DNA of 61,114 nucleotides, from assembly GCF_000612725.1 (NCBI RefSeq), contig NZ_HG964450.1, positions 132,933 to 194,046 on the forward strand. The letters are read 5' to 3'. The position numbers and the translations under genes are program-made. Below, piece after piece: positions 8,211 to 17,735 of this stretch (positions are counted from its first letter, which is position 1; each line of letters begins with the position of its first letter). Source of the DNA: Mycolicibacterium austroafricanum (GTDB taxonomy: Bacteria > Actinomycetota > Actinomycetes > Mycobacteriales > Mycobacteriaceae). Below the pieces are notes generated by a model. It had not been told where the DNA came from. It did not search any database and saw only the letters and a program-made list of their open reading frames with translations.

Positions 8211-9176
8211 CTAGACCACGAACATGTCTTCTTTGGACCACTGCGGCGCCGCGATCCGCGCGGCCGCCGCCAGGCCCATGTACGTGAGGTGATCGGTTCC
8301 CTCGGGAACTTCCTTCGGGATCATGCCGCTGACCTTCTGCGTCTTGAACAGCGTCCCCGGCGCCAGGTCGAAGTGCGGGAACTCCGGTTCGGTGCAGCCG
8401 ATGCAGGGCATCCCGGCCCGGGTCTTCGACGACTGCCGGTTCCACAGAATCCGGTTGCACGGCGAGTGCGTCATCGGACCGCGGCAGCCGAATTCATAGA
8501 ACAGGCAACCGGTTCGGGTTCCCTCACCGAACGACAGGGTGGACTGCTTGTACTCGAAGAACTGCACCCGGGTGCAGCCGGTCTGGGTGAACGTCTTGAA
8601 GAACGTCTCCGGGCGGTGCAGGTCGTCGAGCGTGATGTCGCCGGCGCGGCCGGTGGCCAGCGCCACCAGAATCTGGGTGATCCAGTCCGGGTGAGCGGGG
8701 CAGCCAGGCACATTGATCACCGGGAGGCCCATCTTCGACCGGAAGTCGGGGCCGAGGAAGCCGCCCTTCTCCCGCTTGTGGAACTGCAGTCCGGTGGACC
8801 CCGACGGGTTGGGTTCCATCGCGGGGATACCGCCCCAGCAGGCGCAGTCACCGATCGCGACGACGATCTGCGCGGCTCCGGCCAGGTCGGTGACCCAGTC
8901 CTTCATCGGACGGTCGGCGAACATGTCGGTGCGGCCGCCGTAGGCCTGCATGACCGTGCCCTCGAACACGAAGATGTCGAGCGGCCGCTGCCCGTTGGCG
9001 CAGTCCCAGAAGACCTTCTGGGCATTCTCCCCGAGTTCGAGCCCCAGTGACGGGTGCCAGAGGAGGTCGAGGCCGAAGTCGACGATCAGGTCGACGACGT
9101 TGGGCTCCTCGGCGTTGAGGAACGACATGGTGTTGCCACTACATGCCCCACCCTGGAACCACAGCACCGATGCCAT
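8211..9176 (-). CDS. hucS: group 2a [NiFe]-hydrogenase small subunit HucS
   Basis: This 321-residue subunit carries the Fe-S relay. The ATG at 9176 is chosen because AGGAG lies five bases upstream; a GTG two codons earlier sits on that site. Ligand candidates are C12 (GGACSGNT), C111/C113 (GDCACWGG), C159 (VPGCPAHP), then C201, C224, C231, C240, C258 and C261. The second cysteine of the usual CxxC proximal motif is replaced by N15, so the proximal cluster has only three conventional Cys ligands, consistent with the 3Fe-4S clusters reported for Huc (recalled). There is no twin-arginine signal, as expected for a cytoplasm-facing group 2 enzyme. Confidence 0.92.
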   Translation of the reverse strand: MASVLWFQGGACSGNTMSFLNAEEPNVVDLIVDFGLDLLWHPSLGLELGENAQKVFWDCANGQRPLDIFVFEGTVMQAYGGRTDMFADRPMKDWVTDLAGAAQIVVAIGDCACWGGIPAMEPNPSGSTGLQFHKREKGGFLGPDFRSKMGLPVINVPGCPAHPDWITQILVALATGRAGDITLDDLHRPETFFKTFTQTGCTRVQFFEYKQSTLSFGEGTRTGCLFYEFGCRGPMTHSPCNRILWNRQSSKTRAGMPCIGCTEPEFPHFDLAPGTLFKTQKVSGMIPKEVPEGTDHLTYMGLAAAARIAAPQWSKEDMFVV

Positions 9177-9261
9177 GAGCACTCCTCTCGGTCACCGGAA
9201 GCGCAGGCCTCCGGAGCAATCAGTTCCCGAATTCAGTTGTGCGGGACCGCGTTGGGCGCGG

Positions 9262-9786
9262 TCAGACTCGTCGCCCGAAGGCCCGGGCCACTTCGAGCAG
9301 GTAGACGAGACCACGTGTGACGTCGGGGTCCCTGGCGGCGCCGCGCAGCGTCTTCCACACCCCACGGACCCCGCGGGGCGGCGCCGGCATCGACTGCCGC
9401 GCCGACACCAGCGCGTCGCCGAGGGCGGCGACCACGTCGGCGCCCTGCGGCTTGGTCAGTGAGGAATTCAGCAGCGTGCTGATCGCCGGCGCCGCGTTCA
9501 CCAGCCCACTCGTCAGAACTGCCAGGCTGGCCGACAACTCGCCCAGGTCACCGGTTTGGCCCTTGAGCTCACCGATCGCCGAGGTCAGGTTCGCGGTGAT
9601 GTCGTCGCCGCGACGGACGAAACCGTCGAGTCCGGTGACCAGGACTGCCAACAGATCTGCATGCTCGAGCAACGTGTCCAGCGCTTCGGCGACCCGGGGG
9701 TCGTCGAGGCGGTCCCGGAGCGCGGCGGACGGTCCGGGGGCGGCCGGATCCAGGACGGGAGTTGACGACCCACCGTTGGTGTTCAC
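9262..9786 (-). CDS. hucM: HucM-like DUF1641 scaffold protein
   Basis: First gene of the operon, 174 residues, starting at a GTG with GGGAGG six bases upstream. It has a low-complexity N-terminus (TPVLDPAAPGPSA), a central amphipathic helical region (ALDTLLEHADLLAVLVTGLD) and a C-terminal segment (DPDVTRGLVYLLEVARAFG) typical of the DUF1641 family. In M. smegmatis the protein directly upstream of the small subunit, HucM, forms the membrane-associated stalk that holds several HucSL protomers and gives menaquinone access (established knowledge, recalled). Position and size match. The 85-base gap to hucS contains no clear terminator. Confidence 0.8.
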   Translation of the reverse strand: MNTNGGSSTPVLDPAAPGPSAALRDRLDDPRVAEALDTLLEHADLLAVLVTGLDGFVRRGDDITANLTSAIGELKGQTGDLGELSASLAVLTSGLVNAAPAISTLLNSSLTKPQGADVVAALGDALVSARQSMPAPPRGVRGVWKTLRGAARDPDVTRGLVYLLEVARAFGRRV

Positions 9787-9831
9787 ACTCGACCTCCCTG
9801 CCGACTCCCCCGCGCGGGAGGGATGAACCTC

Positions 9832-9837
9832 AACGTA
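9832..9837 (-). promoter_or_regulatory. candidate -10 box of the huc operon
   Basis: On the minus strand 9837-9832 reads TACGTT (TANNNT). Seventeen bases further upstream the sequence is TAGGCA (9860-9855), a poor -35, so the promoter would need an activator. Transcription would start near 9825, leaving a leader of about 40 bases with the hucM ribosome-binding site. Inferred from sequence only. Confidence 0.3.
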
Positions 9838-9868
9838 CTCAGCCGTCGCGGCCCTGCCTATCGCTTTC

Positions 9869-9892
9869 GCGCAACCGCTATCAGGATTGCGC
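9869..9892. promoter_or_regulatory. inverted repeat, possible AraC-type operator
   Basis: GCGCAA (9869-9874) and TTGCGC (9887-9892) form a perfect 6-base inverted repeat with a 12-base spacer. It lies in the 223-base region between hucM and the AraC-family gene, just upstream of the candidate huc -35 position, where an activator would sit. The obvious candidate ligand is the adjacent AraC-type protein. Confidence 0.4.
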
Positions 9893-9938
9893 AGACATGA
9901 CTACGCTGAAGCGAGCCCGATGTTTAGGAGACTTTGCC

Positions 9939-10001
9939 GTGCCGACGCGAATTCCGTTATCCCCCGGCCAAGTTAGCCTTCCCTACCTTGCACGGAAATA
10001 G
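9939..10001 (+). CDS. possible 20-residue leader peptide before the AraC-type gene
   Basis: A GTG at 9939 has AGGAG eight bases upstream and opens a frame of 20 codons (MPTRIPLSPGQVSLPYLARK) ending in TAG at 9999. The regulator starts only eight bases later at a GTG that has no ribosome-binding site of its own, so re-initiation after this mini-frame could drive its translation. The peptide has no recognisable domain. Alternatively this is the frameshifted remnant of a longer regulator N-terminus. Evidence is the ribosome-binding site and spacing only. Confidence 0.35.
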   Translation: MPTRIPLSPGQVSLPYLARK

Positions 10002-10009
10002 CGGTCCCG

Positions 10010-11071
10010 GTGTCGCGGCTGACGCGTCTGGGCTTCATCGACATCCGGCGCACGAGTGATCCCGTCCGCCGGAAGGTGCGTTCGCGCGGGGTGCCGCCGG
10101 CGCTCACCGAGCACGAGATCTTCTACACCGAGGACATCAGCAAGGCGACGCGGCTGATCGGCCGCGCCTTGTCGCCGCTGACGCTGACGGTGGATCCCGC
10201 CGACGCCGACGGGTTCGCGGCCACCATGCACGGCATCCGGCTGCGCAACGTCAGCATGCTCTACCTGGACTTGCACGTGCCCGCCTCGATCGACATCCCG
10301 GAGTCCGGCCGCTACTACGCGGTGCACATGCCGATGAACGGGGTGGCCATGGTTCACCACCCGTCCTCGACGTTCCAGGCCAGCACGATGCGCTCACTGG
10401 TCTCCAGCCCGGGTGTGCCGCTGCGCATCGACCTCGGTGTCGACACCCCGCAACTGCTGATCCGCATCGAGCAACAGGCGATGACCGCCCATGTGACGCG
10501 GCTGATCGGCCGTAATCTGGCGCGGCCGTTGGTGTTCGAGCCCGAGTTCGACCTGGCCACCGAGGCCGCGATGCGCTGGAACGCGGCGGTTCAGCTCGTG
10601 CACACCGAGGTCTACCATGCCGGTTCGCTGATTCAGAAGGGTCGCGCGATCGGGCCGGTCGAGGAACTGGTGATGAGCAGCCTGCTGCACCTCCAGCCGT
10701 CGAACTACCATGCCGACATCACCCAGCCCTCACCCCCGGATCCCCGCCGCACGGTCATCCAGCAGGCGATGGATTTCATCGACGACCATCTGGCGGAACG
10801 CATCACGATGGATTCGCTGGCGGCCGCCGTGCACATGAGCGTGCGGTCGATTCAGCAGGGCTTCCGCTCCGAACTCGGCATGTCGCCGATGGCGTTCGTC
10901 CGTGAGCGGCGCCTGGAGCGGGTGCACGAAGAACTCGCCGACGCCATCCCGTCCGACGGTGTGACGGTGACCGCGGTGGCCGAGCGCTGGGGTTTCCACC
11001 ATCTCGGCAGCTTCGCGGTGGAGTACCGGAAACGCTGGGGCGAGGCGCCGTCGGAGACGCTGCGCCGCTGA
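10010..11071 (+). CDS. AraC/XylS-family transcriptional regulator
   Basis: This 353-residue protein has an AraC-binding-2-like N-terminal domain (about residues 40-210, including YYAVHMPMNG and RSLVSSPGVPLRID) and a C-terminal double helix-turn-helix (about 250-350, with ITMDSLAAAVHMSVRSIQQG and VTAVAERWGFHHLGSFAVEY). Such proteins activate promoters on binding a small ligand. It is divergent from hucM and convergent with hypE, so it is the best candidate for controlling the hydrogenase genes, though no direct evidence is present. The GTG at 10010 is the only start after an in-frame TAG at 9974 and lacks a ribosome-binding site. Confidence 0.88.
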   Translation: MSRLTRLGFIDIRRTSDPVRRKVRSRGVPPALTEHEIFYTEDISKATRLIGRALSPLTLTVDPADADGFAATMHGIRLRNVSMLYLDLHVPASIDIPESGRYYAVHMPMNGVAMVHHPSSTFQASTMRSLVSSPGVPLRIDLGVDTPQLLIRIEQQAMTAHVTRLIGRNLARPLVFEPEFDLATEAAMRWNAAVQLVHTEVYHAGSLIQKGRAIGPVEELVMSSLLHLQPSNYHADITQPSPPDPRRTVIQQAMDFIDDHLAERITMDSLAAAVHMSVRSIQQGFRSELGMSPMAFVRERRLERVHEELADAIPSDGVTVTAVAERWGFHHLGSFAVEYRKRWGEAPSETLRR

Positions 11072-11074
11072 ACC

Positions 11075-12137
11075 TCAGCAGATCCGTGGAAGTTGCTCCC
11101 CCAGTTCACGTTCCACCACCCGGGTGGTGCCGAACGGGGTGCGCGCCACCGCCATGCCGGGATGGTCGGCGACGACGCGTCCGATCACCGCGGCACCGAC
11201 GCCCTCGGGGCACCCGCGCATCGCGGCGAGTACCGCCTCGGCGTGCTCGGGGGCCACGAACGCCACCATCTTGCCCTCGTTGGCGACCTGCAGCGGATCC
11301 AGCCCCAGGAACGAGCAGGCCGACGCGACGGTCTCGGGGACCGGAATGGCCGCCTCGTCGAGGTCCACGCCGACCGATGCGGCCCGGGCGATCTCGACGA
11401 CCGACGCCACCAGGCCGCCGCGGGTGGGATCGCGCAGCGTGTGCACCGCATCGGGCGCGCCTGCAGCCAGCATCGCGCCCACCAGCCGGTGCAGCGGCGC
11501 ACTGTCGGTGGTCACCACGGTGCCGAAGTCGATCCCCTCGCGCACGCTCATGATGGCGACCCCGTGCTCGCCGATGTCACCCGAGACGATCACCACGTCG
11601 CCGGGGCGGGCCCGTTCCGGGCCGATCACCACGCCCGGCGGGACGACTCCCACCCCGGCGGTATTGATGAAAAGCTGGTCGGCGCCGCCCTTCCCGACGA
11701 CCTTGGTGTCACCGGTGACGATGGGAACCCCGGCTTCGGCGGCCGCCCTGCCCATCGTCGCCGCGACGGTGCCGAGCACGTCGATCTCCAGGCCCTCCTC
11801 GAGGATGAACCCGGCGGTGATCCCGATCGGTTGCGCTCCGCTGCAGGCGAGATCGTTGATCGTGCCGTTGACCGCGAGGTCGCCGATGTTGCCGCCCGGG
11901 AAGAACAGCGGCTGCACGACATAGGAGTCGGTGGTCAGCGCGATGCGGCCGGAGCCGGTGTCGAGCACCGCCGAATCCCGGCTCGGCCCGGGCTGAGATC
12001 CGAACGCCGGCAGGAAGAGGTTTTCGATCAGCTCCTCGGACAGCACGCCGCCACCCCCGTGCCCCAGCACCACGCGTCTCGTCTCGCGCAGCGGGAGCGG
12101 GCACACCCAGTCGGCGGGGTCGACGGACACGGGCGTG

Positions 12138-12145
<8 letters not shown>
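11075..12145 (-). CDS. hypE: hydrogenase maturation protein HypE
   Basis: This 356-residue ATP-dependent dehydratase belongs to the PurM/AIR synthase-like family and converts the thiocarbamate on its own C-terminal cysteine to thiocyanate, source of the cyanide ligands of the NiFe site. The protein ends in the conserved PRIC, whose last Cys is the acceptor. Family motifs [13 protein letters not shown] near the N-terminus and [16 protein letters not shown] [14 protein letters not shown] in the middle are clear. It starts at the ATG at 12145, overlapping the end of hypD by eight bases. Its partner HypF supplies the carbamoyl group and HypC-HypD receives the cyanide. Confidence 0.95.
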
Positions 12146-13237
<1,092 letters not shown>

Positions 13238-13241
<4 letters not shown>

Positions 13242-13513
13242 GCCGGGTCCCTCCTGCCCACAGGCTGCTCGCCGGCCAGTTCCTCGTCGAGGACGCCGAG
13301 GTCGGCGAACATGCGCAGCGTCTCGTGGGCCGACGCCTCGTCCAGTCGGGCGATCGCGAAACCGGCGTGCACGATCGTGTACTCGCCGACCTCCATGTCG
13401 GGGAGATACGCCAGGCACACCGTCTTGGTGGTGCCGCCGAACTCGACCGTGGACATCCGTGTCCCGGCCTCCTCCCAGATCTCGATCACCTTGCCGGGGA
13501 TTCCGAGGCACAT
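13238..13513 (-). CDS. hypC: hydrogenase maturation chaperone HypC
   Basis: This 91-residue HypC/HupF chaperone begins [12 protein letters not shown]; the second residue, Cys2, binds iron and contacts the large-subunit precursor. It passes the Fe(CN)2CO unit from HypD to HucL. The start at 13513 overlaps the end of hypF by 28 bases and its stop overlaps hypD, so the genes are translationally linked. The acidic C-terminal tail ([17 protein letters not shown]) is usual for the family. Confidence 0.95.
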
Positions 13514-15822
13514 GGACCGCTCCTTTCCCGAAACATCCTCTGCGAGAGCGTTGCCGCCGCGACAGCCGCCTGCCCCAACGCCAATCCGCCGTCATTGCAC
13601 GGCACCACCCGGTGGGTGAGCACCTCCAGCCCGCGCACACGGAGGCCGTGGGCGATTCCGGCCAGCAGCCTGCGGTTGGCGAACACCCCGCCGGTCAGCC
13701 CGATGGTCGAGACCCCCGCAGCAACCGCGGCGTCGCCCGCGGCCCGCACCGTCGCACGCACGACGGCGTCGTGAAACGCCATGGCCAGATCGGCGCTGGG
13801 CACCCCGCGGCGCACCCCGTCGACCAACGCGGTGATCACCGGTGCCGGGTCGAGGACACCGGCGGTCACCTCGAAGTCGACGGCCCGCCAGGGGCGCCCG
13901 GCACGGGCCCGGTGCTCCAGCTCGATCGCGGCCTGGCCTTCGTAGCCGACCTGCTGGCACACCCCGAGAAGGCTGGACACCGCATCGAAGAGCCGGCCCA
14001 TGCTTGTGGTGGGCACGCATCCCACGCCGCGCCGCAGCTGCTGGGTGAGGATGTGCAGGCCGGCTGCCCCGAGGGCGGCGACCGGCGGGAGATCGTCGGA
14101 CGCCTCGATCCCGGCCCGGTCGAGCAGGTCCAGCGCGATGCGCGCGGGTTGGCGCACCGCTCCTTCTCCGCCCGGCAGCGCGAACGGTGCCAGGTGGCCG
14201 ACCCGGGTGAAGCGAGCCGGATCGCGGACCGCGAGCAGCTCACCACCCCAGATCGTGCCGTCGGTGCCGAAACCGGTGCCGTCGTAGGTGACCGCGATGA
14301 TCGGCTCGCCGAGCCTGCGGTGTTCGGCGAGCAGCGAGACGGCGTGCGCGTGGTGGTGCTGCACGGCCAGGAGCCGCTCGCCCCGCCGCTGGGCCCACCG
14401 CGTGGTCGCGTACTGCGGGTGCAGGTCGTGCGCGAGCACGGTGGGCGCACTGCCGGTGAGAAAGCCCAGGTGATCCACCGCGGCCGCGAAGCAGGCCTGG
14501 GTGCGCGGGTCGGCCATGTCGCCCAGGTGTGACGACAGGTGTGCGCGGCCGTACCTGCCTGTCAACGCGAACGTGGTCTTGATGTCACCACCGGTGGCCA
14601 GGATCACCGCCGGGTCGTCACCGTCGCCGACGCCGGCGCCGACGCTGACCGGCAGTGGCGCGTAGCCGCGGGACCGCCTCAGCGGGACCTCGTTTCCGTC
14701 ATCGTCGATGCTCACCACGGAGTCTTCGCAGGGCACGTGAATGGGCCGGTCGTGGGTCAACACCGCATCGGCGAGGCCGTCGATCCAATCCAGGTCACCG
14801 TCGCGGAACACGATCGGCGAACCGCCCTGGTTGGCCGAGGTCATCACCAGTGCCGGCATGTCGGGCTCGGCGAACAGCAGGTGGTGCACGGGCGAGTAGG
14901 CCAGCATGACGCCCAGGTCGGTCAGGTTCGGCGCGACGTGGACGCTGACCGCTCCGGCCCGTGCCGGCAGCAGCACGATCGGGGCGGCCGCCGACGTCAG
15001 CGACCGGGCGGCGGCATCGTCGACATGGCAGATCCGGCGCGCCGCCTCGATGTCGGCGGCCATCACCGCGAAGGGCTTGGCGGGCCGGTTCTTTCGTCGT
15101 CGCAGCCGCGCAACGGCATCGTCGTCATCGGCACGGCAGGCGAGGTGGTAACCGCCCACGCCCTTGACCGCGACGATCAGCCCCGCGCGCAGCGCCGCGG
15201 CGGCCGACTCGACCGCACCGCCGTGGGGGCCAGGACCATGCCACGACAATGTCGGCCCACATTCGGGACAGGCGATGGTCTGCGCGTGATAGCGACGGTC
15301 GGCCGGGTCACCGTACTCGGCGGCGCATGACGGGCACATTGCGAACCCCGCCATCGTGGTGGTGGGGCGGTCGTAGGGCAGATCGGTGATCACCGTGTAC
15401 CGCGGTCCGCAGTTGGTGCAGGTGATGAACGGATGGCGGTGGCGCCGGTCGGCGGGATCGAACAACTCGCGCAGGCAGTCTGCGCAGGTGGCGATGTCGG
15501 GTGACACCAGTGTGCGGTCACCGTCGTCACCGGACGGCGTGCTGTCGAGGATGCGGAAAACCGTCTCCCCGAGCGCCGGACGCATCTCGGTGACGAACGA
15601 GTCGACACACGCCAGCGGCGGCGGGCCGTCACGTAGGGTTCGGACCGCCGCGTCGACGCGGGGTCCGGGACCCTCCAGTTCGCACCGGACGGCGCGCGCA
15701 TCGTTGAGAACAAAACCGGCCAGCCGGTTCTGCGCGGCGATCCGCGCGACGGCGGGTCGGAAGCCCACACCCTGGACCACTCCGGTGATGGTCAACCGCA
15801 CCCGCACGCTGTCACTCGGCAC
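13486..15822 (-). CDS. hypF: carbamoyltransferase HypF
   Basis: This 778-residue enzyme makes the carbamoyl group that becomes the cyanide ligands. Domains in order: acylphosphatase-like ([14 protein letters not shown], about 15-90), two zinc-finger pairs ([32 protein letters not shown], about 110-195), YrdC-like carbamoyl-AMP domain ([20 protein letters not shown] onward) and a Kae1-like C-terminal domain ([27 protein letters not shown] [11 protein letters not shown] near 720). The GTG at 15822 has no close ribosome-binding site. A 14-codon frame with a good site overlaps it (see findings), so coupling is possible. It leads hypF-C-D-E. Confidence 0.93.
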   Translation of the reverse strand: MPSDSVRVRLTITGVVQGVGFRPAVARIAAQNRLAGFVLNDARAVRCELEGPGPRVDAAVRTLRDGPPPLACVDSFVTEMRPALGETVFRILDSTPSGDDGDRTLVSPDIATCADCLRELFDPADRRHRHPFITCTNCGPRYTVITDLPYDRPTTTMAGFAMCPSCAAEYGDPADRRYHAQTIACPECGPTLSWHGPGPHGGAVESAAAALRAGLIVAVKGVGGYHLACRADDDDAVARLRRRKNRPAKPFAVMAADIEAARRICHVDDAAARSLTSAAAPIVLLPARAGAVSVHVAPNLTDLGVMLAYSPVHHLLFAEPDMPALVMTSANQGGSPIVFRDGDLDWIDGLADAVLTHDRPIHVPCEDSVVSIDDDGNEVPLRRSRGYAPLPVSVGAGVGDGDDPAVILATGGDIKTTFALTGRYGRAHLSSHLGDMADPRTQACFAAAVDHLGFLTGSAPTVLAHDLHPQYATTRWAQRRGERLLAVQHHHAHAVSLLAEHRRLGEPIIAVTYDGTGFGTDGTIWGGELLAVRDPARFTRVGHLAPFALPGGEGAVRQPARIALDLLDRAGIEASDDLPPVAALGAAGLHILTQQLRRGVGCVPTTSMGRLFDAVSSLLGVCQQVGYEGQAAIELEHRARAGRPWRAVDFEVTAGVLDPAPVITALVDGVRRGVPSADLAMAFHDAVVRATVRAAGDAAVAAGVSTIGLTGGVFANRRLLAGIAHGLRVRGLEVLTHRVVPCNDGGLALGQAAVAAATLSQRMFRERSGPCASESPAR

Positions 15823-16001
15823 GGGCGCCGCCGTGGTTCTCCGAACGAGCGCTCATGGGCGCGGTCTCCTCTGAACTACAGCCGTCCTGCGTCACTGGGC
15901 TGAGAGCACAGACCGGTGTCGCCAGGTTAGCCCCGGCAGCAGGCCACAACAATCGCAATCTCGCACGAGATTTCTGCGCTTTTCCGATGCCTGTGCGGGC
16001 T

Positions 16002-16007
16002 TATCCT
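16002..16007 (+). promoter_or_regulatory. -10 box of leaderless hypA promoter
   Basis: TATCCT fits TANNNT and ends seven bases before the hypA GTG at 16015, so the transcript should begin at the start codon. There is no ribosome-binding site upstream, in agreement with leaderless initiation. Confidence 0.45.
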
Positions 16008-16014
16008 TCGAACT

Positions 16015-16368
16015 GTGCACGAGTTGTCGTTATGCCACGCCATCGCCGGCGTGGTGAAGACGCATGCCGCCGGCCGCCGGGTCGACGTGGTGCGGGTGCG
16101 GGTCGGGGCGCTGCGCCAGGTGGTGCCCGACTCGCTCCTGTTCTGCTGGACGATCGTGCGTGAGCACGAGCACCTCGGCGACGCCGAACTGGAGCTCGAA
16201 CGGGTACCCGCGGCGGTGGATTGCCGCGGCTGCGGACGGCAGTCCGAGATCGCCTCCCGGTGGTCGGTCTGCTGTCCCTCATGCGGCAGCGGCGATGTCG
16301 TCGTGGTGCGCGGCGACGAGTTCCTGGTGACTTCGATCGACGTGGCCTCCGAGGTCGGGCATGGGTAG
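16015..16368 (+). CDS. hypA: hydrogenase nickel incorporation protein HypA
   Basis: This 117-residue nickel metallochaperone begins MHELSLCHAI, whose His2 binds nickel, and has the zinc site formed by CRGCGRQ and CCPSCGSGD. With HypB it loads nickel into the HucL precursor after the iron unit is in place. It is divergent from hypF, overlaps hypB by eight bases, and starts at a GTG that is probably leaderless. Length matches the family. Confidence 0.95.
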   Translation: MHELSLCHAIAGVVKTHAAGRRVDVVRVRVGALRQVVPDSLLFCWTIVREHEHLGDAELELERVPAAVDCRGCGRQSEIASRWSVCCPSCGSGDVVVVRGDEFLVTSIDVASEVGHG

Positions 16369-17125
16369 GTTTCACCGCCATGACGACGGGACGGCGCACA
16401 CCCACGACCATGACGGCAGCCCTTCCCACGACCACGGTGACCACAGCGGCTACCACACCGCCGCCGAGCGTGTCGACGTGCTGGAGGCCATCTTCTCCGA
16501 GAACGACCTGCGTGCCGCGGCGAACCGAAATGCCTTCGAAGAGCACGGGATCCGTGCGCTGAATCTGATGAGCTCGCCCGGATCCGGCAAGACCAGCCTG
16601 CTCGCGGCCACGCTCGACGAGCTGGTCGGCGAGATCGCTATCGGCGTCATCGAGGGTGACATCGCCACCGACCTGGATGCCGCAAGGCTTGAAGGTCGGG
16701 GCGCGCAGATCTCACTTCTGAACACCGACAACGGTTTCGGCGGCGAGTGCCACCTCGATGCCCCGATGGTGCACCGGGCACTGGCCGGCCTCAACCTGGC
16801 CGGTCTCGACCTGGTCGTCATCGAGAATGTCGGAAACCTGGTGTGTCCCGCCGAATTCGACGTGGGCGAGCACGCGAAGGTGATGGTGTACTCGCTGACC
16901 GAGGGCGAGGACAAGCCGCTGAAGTACCCGGTGATGTTCCGCGCCGTCGATGTGGTGCTGCTGAACAAGATCGACCTGGCGCCCTACCTGGACGCAGACG
17001 TCACGACCTACACGGAGCGGATCCGGCAGGTAAACCCCACGGCCACGGTGCTGCCGGTGAGCGCGAAGACGGGCGAGGGCATGTCCGAGTGGTACCGGTG
17101 GCTGCGGACCTTCGCGAAGGACTGA
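16361..17125 (+). CDS. hypB: hydrogenase nickel incorporation GTPase HypB
   Basis: This 254-residue SIMIBI-class GTPase drives nickel delivery. It opens with a His-rich stretch (HRHDDGTAHTHDHDG, residues 5-19, continuing to about 33) that can store nickel. The P-loop SSPGSGKTSLL lies near residue 72, with the switch region EGDIATDLDAARL and the guanine motif NKIDLAPYL further on. It forms a two-gene operon with hypA and converges with aldR, three bases away, with no visible terminator. Confidence 0.95.
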   Translation: MGRFHRHDDGTAHTHDHDGSPSHDHGDHSGYHTAAERVDVLEAIFSENDLRAAANRNAFEEHGIRALNLMSSPGSGKTSLLAATLDELVGEIAIGVIEGDIATDLDAARLEGRGAQISLLNTDNGFGGECHLDAPMVHRALAGLNLAGLDLVVIENVGNLVCPAEFDVGEHAKVMVYSLTEGEDKPLKYPVMFRAVDVVLLNKIDLAPYLDADVTTYTERIRQVNPTATVLPVSAKTGEGMSEWYRWLRTFAKD

Positions 17126-17128
17126 TAC

Positions 17129-17641
17129 TCACAGCGGCGAGGCGCCGCGCAGGTGCTCGAAGATCAGCGACGTCTGCGTGCCCGCGACATCGGCGTCGGC
17201 GTTGAGATTCTCCACGACGAACGCCCGCAGGTCGTCGGTGTCACGGGCGGCCACATGCAGGATGAAGTCGTCGGCACCGGCCAGGAAATACACGTCCATC
17301 ACCTGCGGCTTGCTCCGGATCTGCTGAATGAAGTTGCGGATCTTGCCTCGCGCAGTGAACTGCAGGCTGACCGAGATCATCGCCTGAAGGGTCAGCCCGA
17401 TCGCCGCCGGATCGATGTCGGCATAGAACCCGCGGATCACCCCCAACTCCTGCAGGCGCCGCACCCGGCCGTGGCAGGTCGACGGCGCGATGCCGACGAG
17501 TTCGGCCAGCGCGCTGTTGGAGATGCGCGCGTCCGAGTGCAGCGCGGTCAGGATCCGCCGGTCGATGTCGTCGACGGTGACCCGAACATCCTTCGACGAC
17601 ACGGGCCCTTCCCGTCGATAACCCGATGATTCTGTGGCCAT
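17129..17641 (-). CDS. aldR: Lrp/AsnC-family regulator AldR
   Basis: This 170-residue protein has an N-terminal winged helix (VDDIDRRILTALHSDARISN, SALAELVGIAPSTCHGRVRR) and a C-terminal RAM ligand-binding domain. In M. tuberculosis AldR (Rv2779c) controls the divergent alanine dehydrogenase gene in response to amino acids. The same divergent arrangement with ald is present here. The region between them (17642-17735) should contain its binding sites, but I do not mark individual boxes. The start at 17641 gives a short basic leader before the conserved domain; a later GTG is possible. Confidence 0.92.
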   Translation of the reverse strand: MATESSGYRREGPVSSKDVRVTVDDIDRRILTALHSDARISNSALAELVGIAPSTCHGRVRRLQELGVIRGFYADIDPAAIGLTLQAMISVSLQFTARGKIRNFIQQIRSKPQVMDVYFLAGADDFILHVAARDTDDLRAFVVENLNADADVAGTQTSLIFEHLRGASPL

Positions 17642-17735
17642 AGCGCGACTCTAACGAATCTTCGACAAGAACATTGCCAACAATCCGCTGTTTCTTCACA
17701 CTTTGTCTAGCCAGTCATCACAGCGAGGAGCGATC

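Noticed and set aside
3423..9786. Assignment of the hydrogenase to group 1h (Hhy)
   Set aside because: The presence of a HucM-like protein before the small subunit and of the protease, TPR, NifU-Rieske and NHL genes after the large subunit fits the Huc order better; not fully excluded without a phylogeny.
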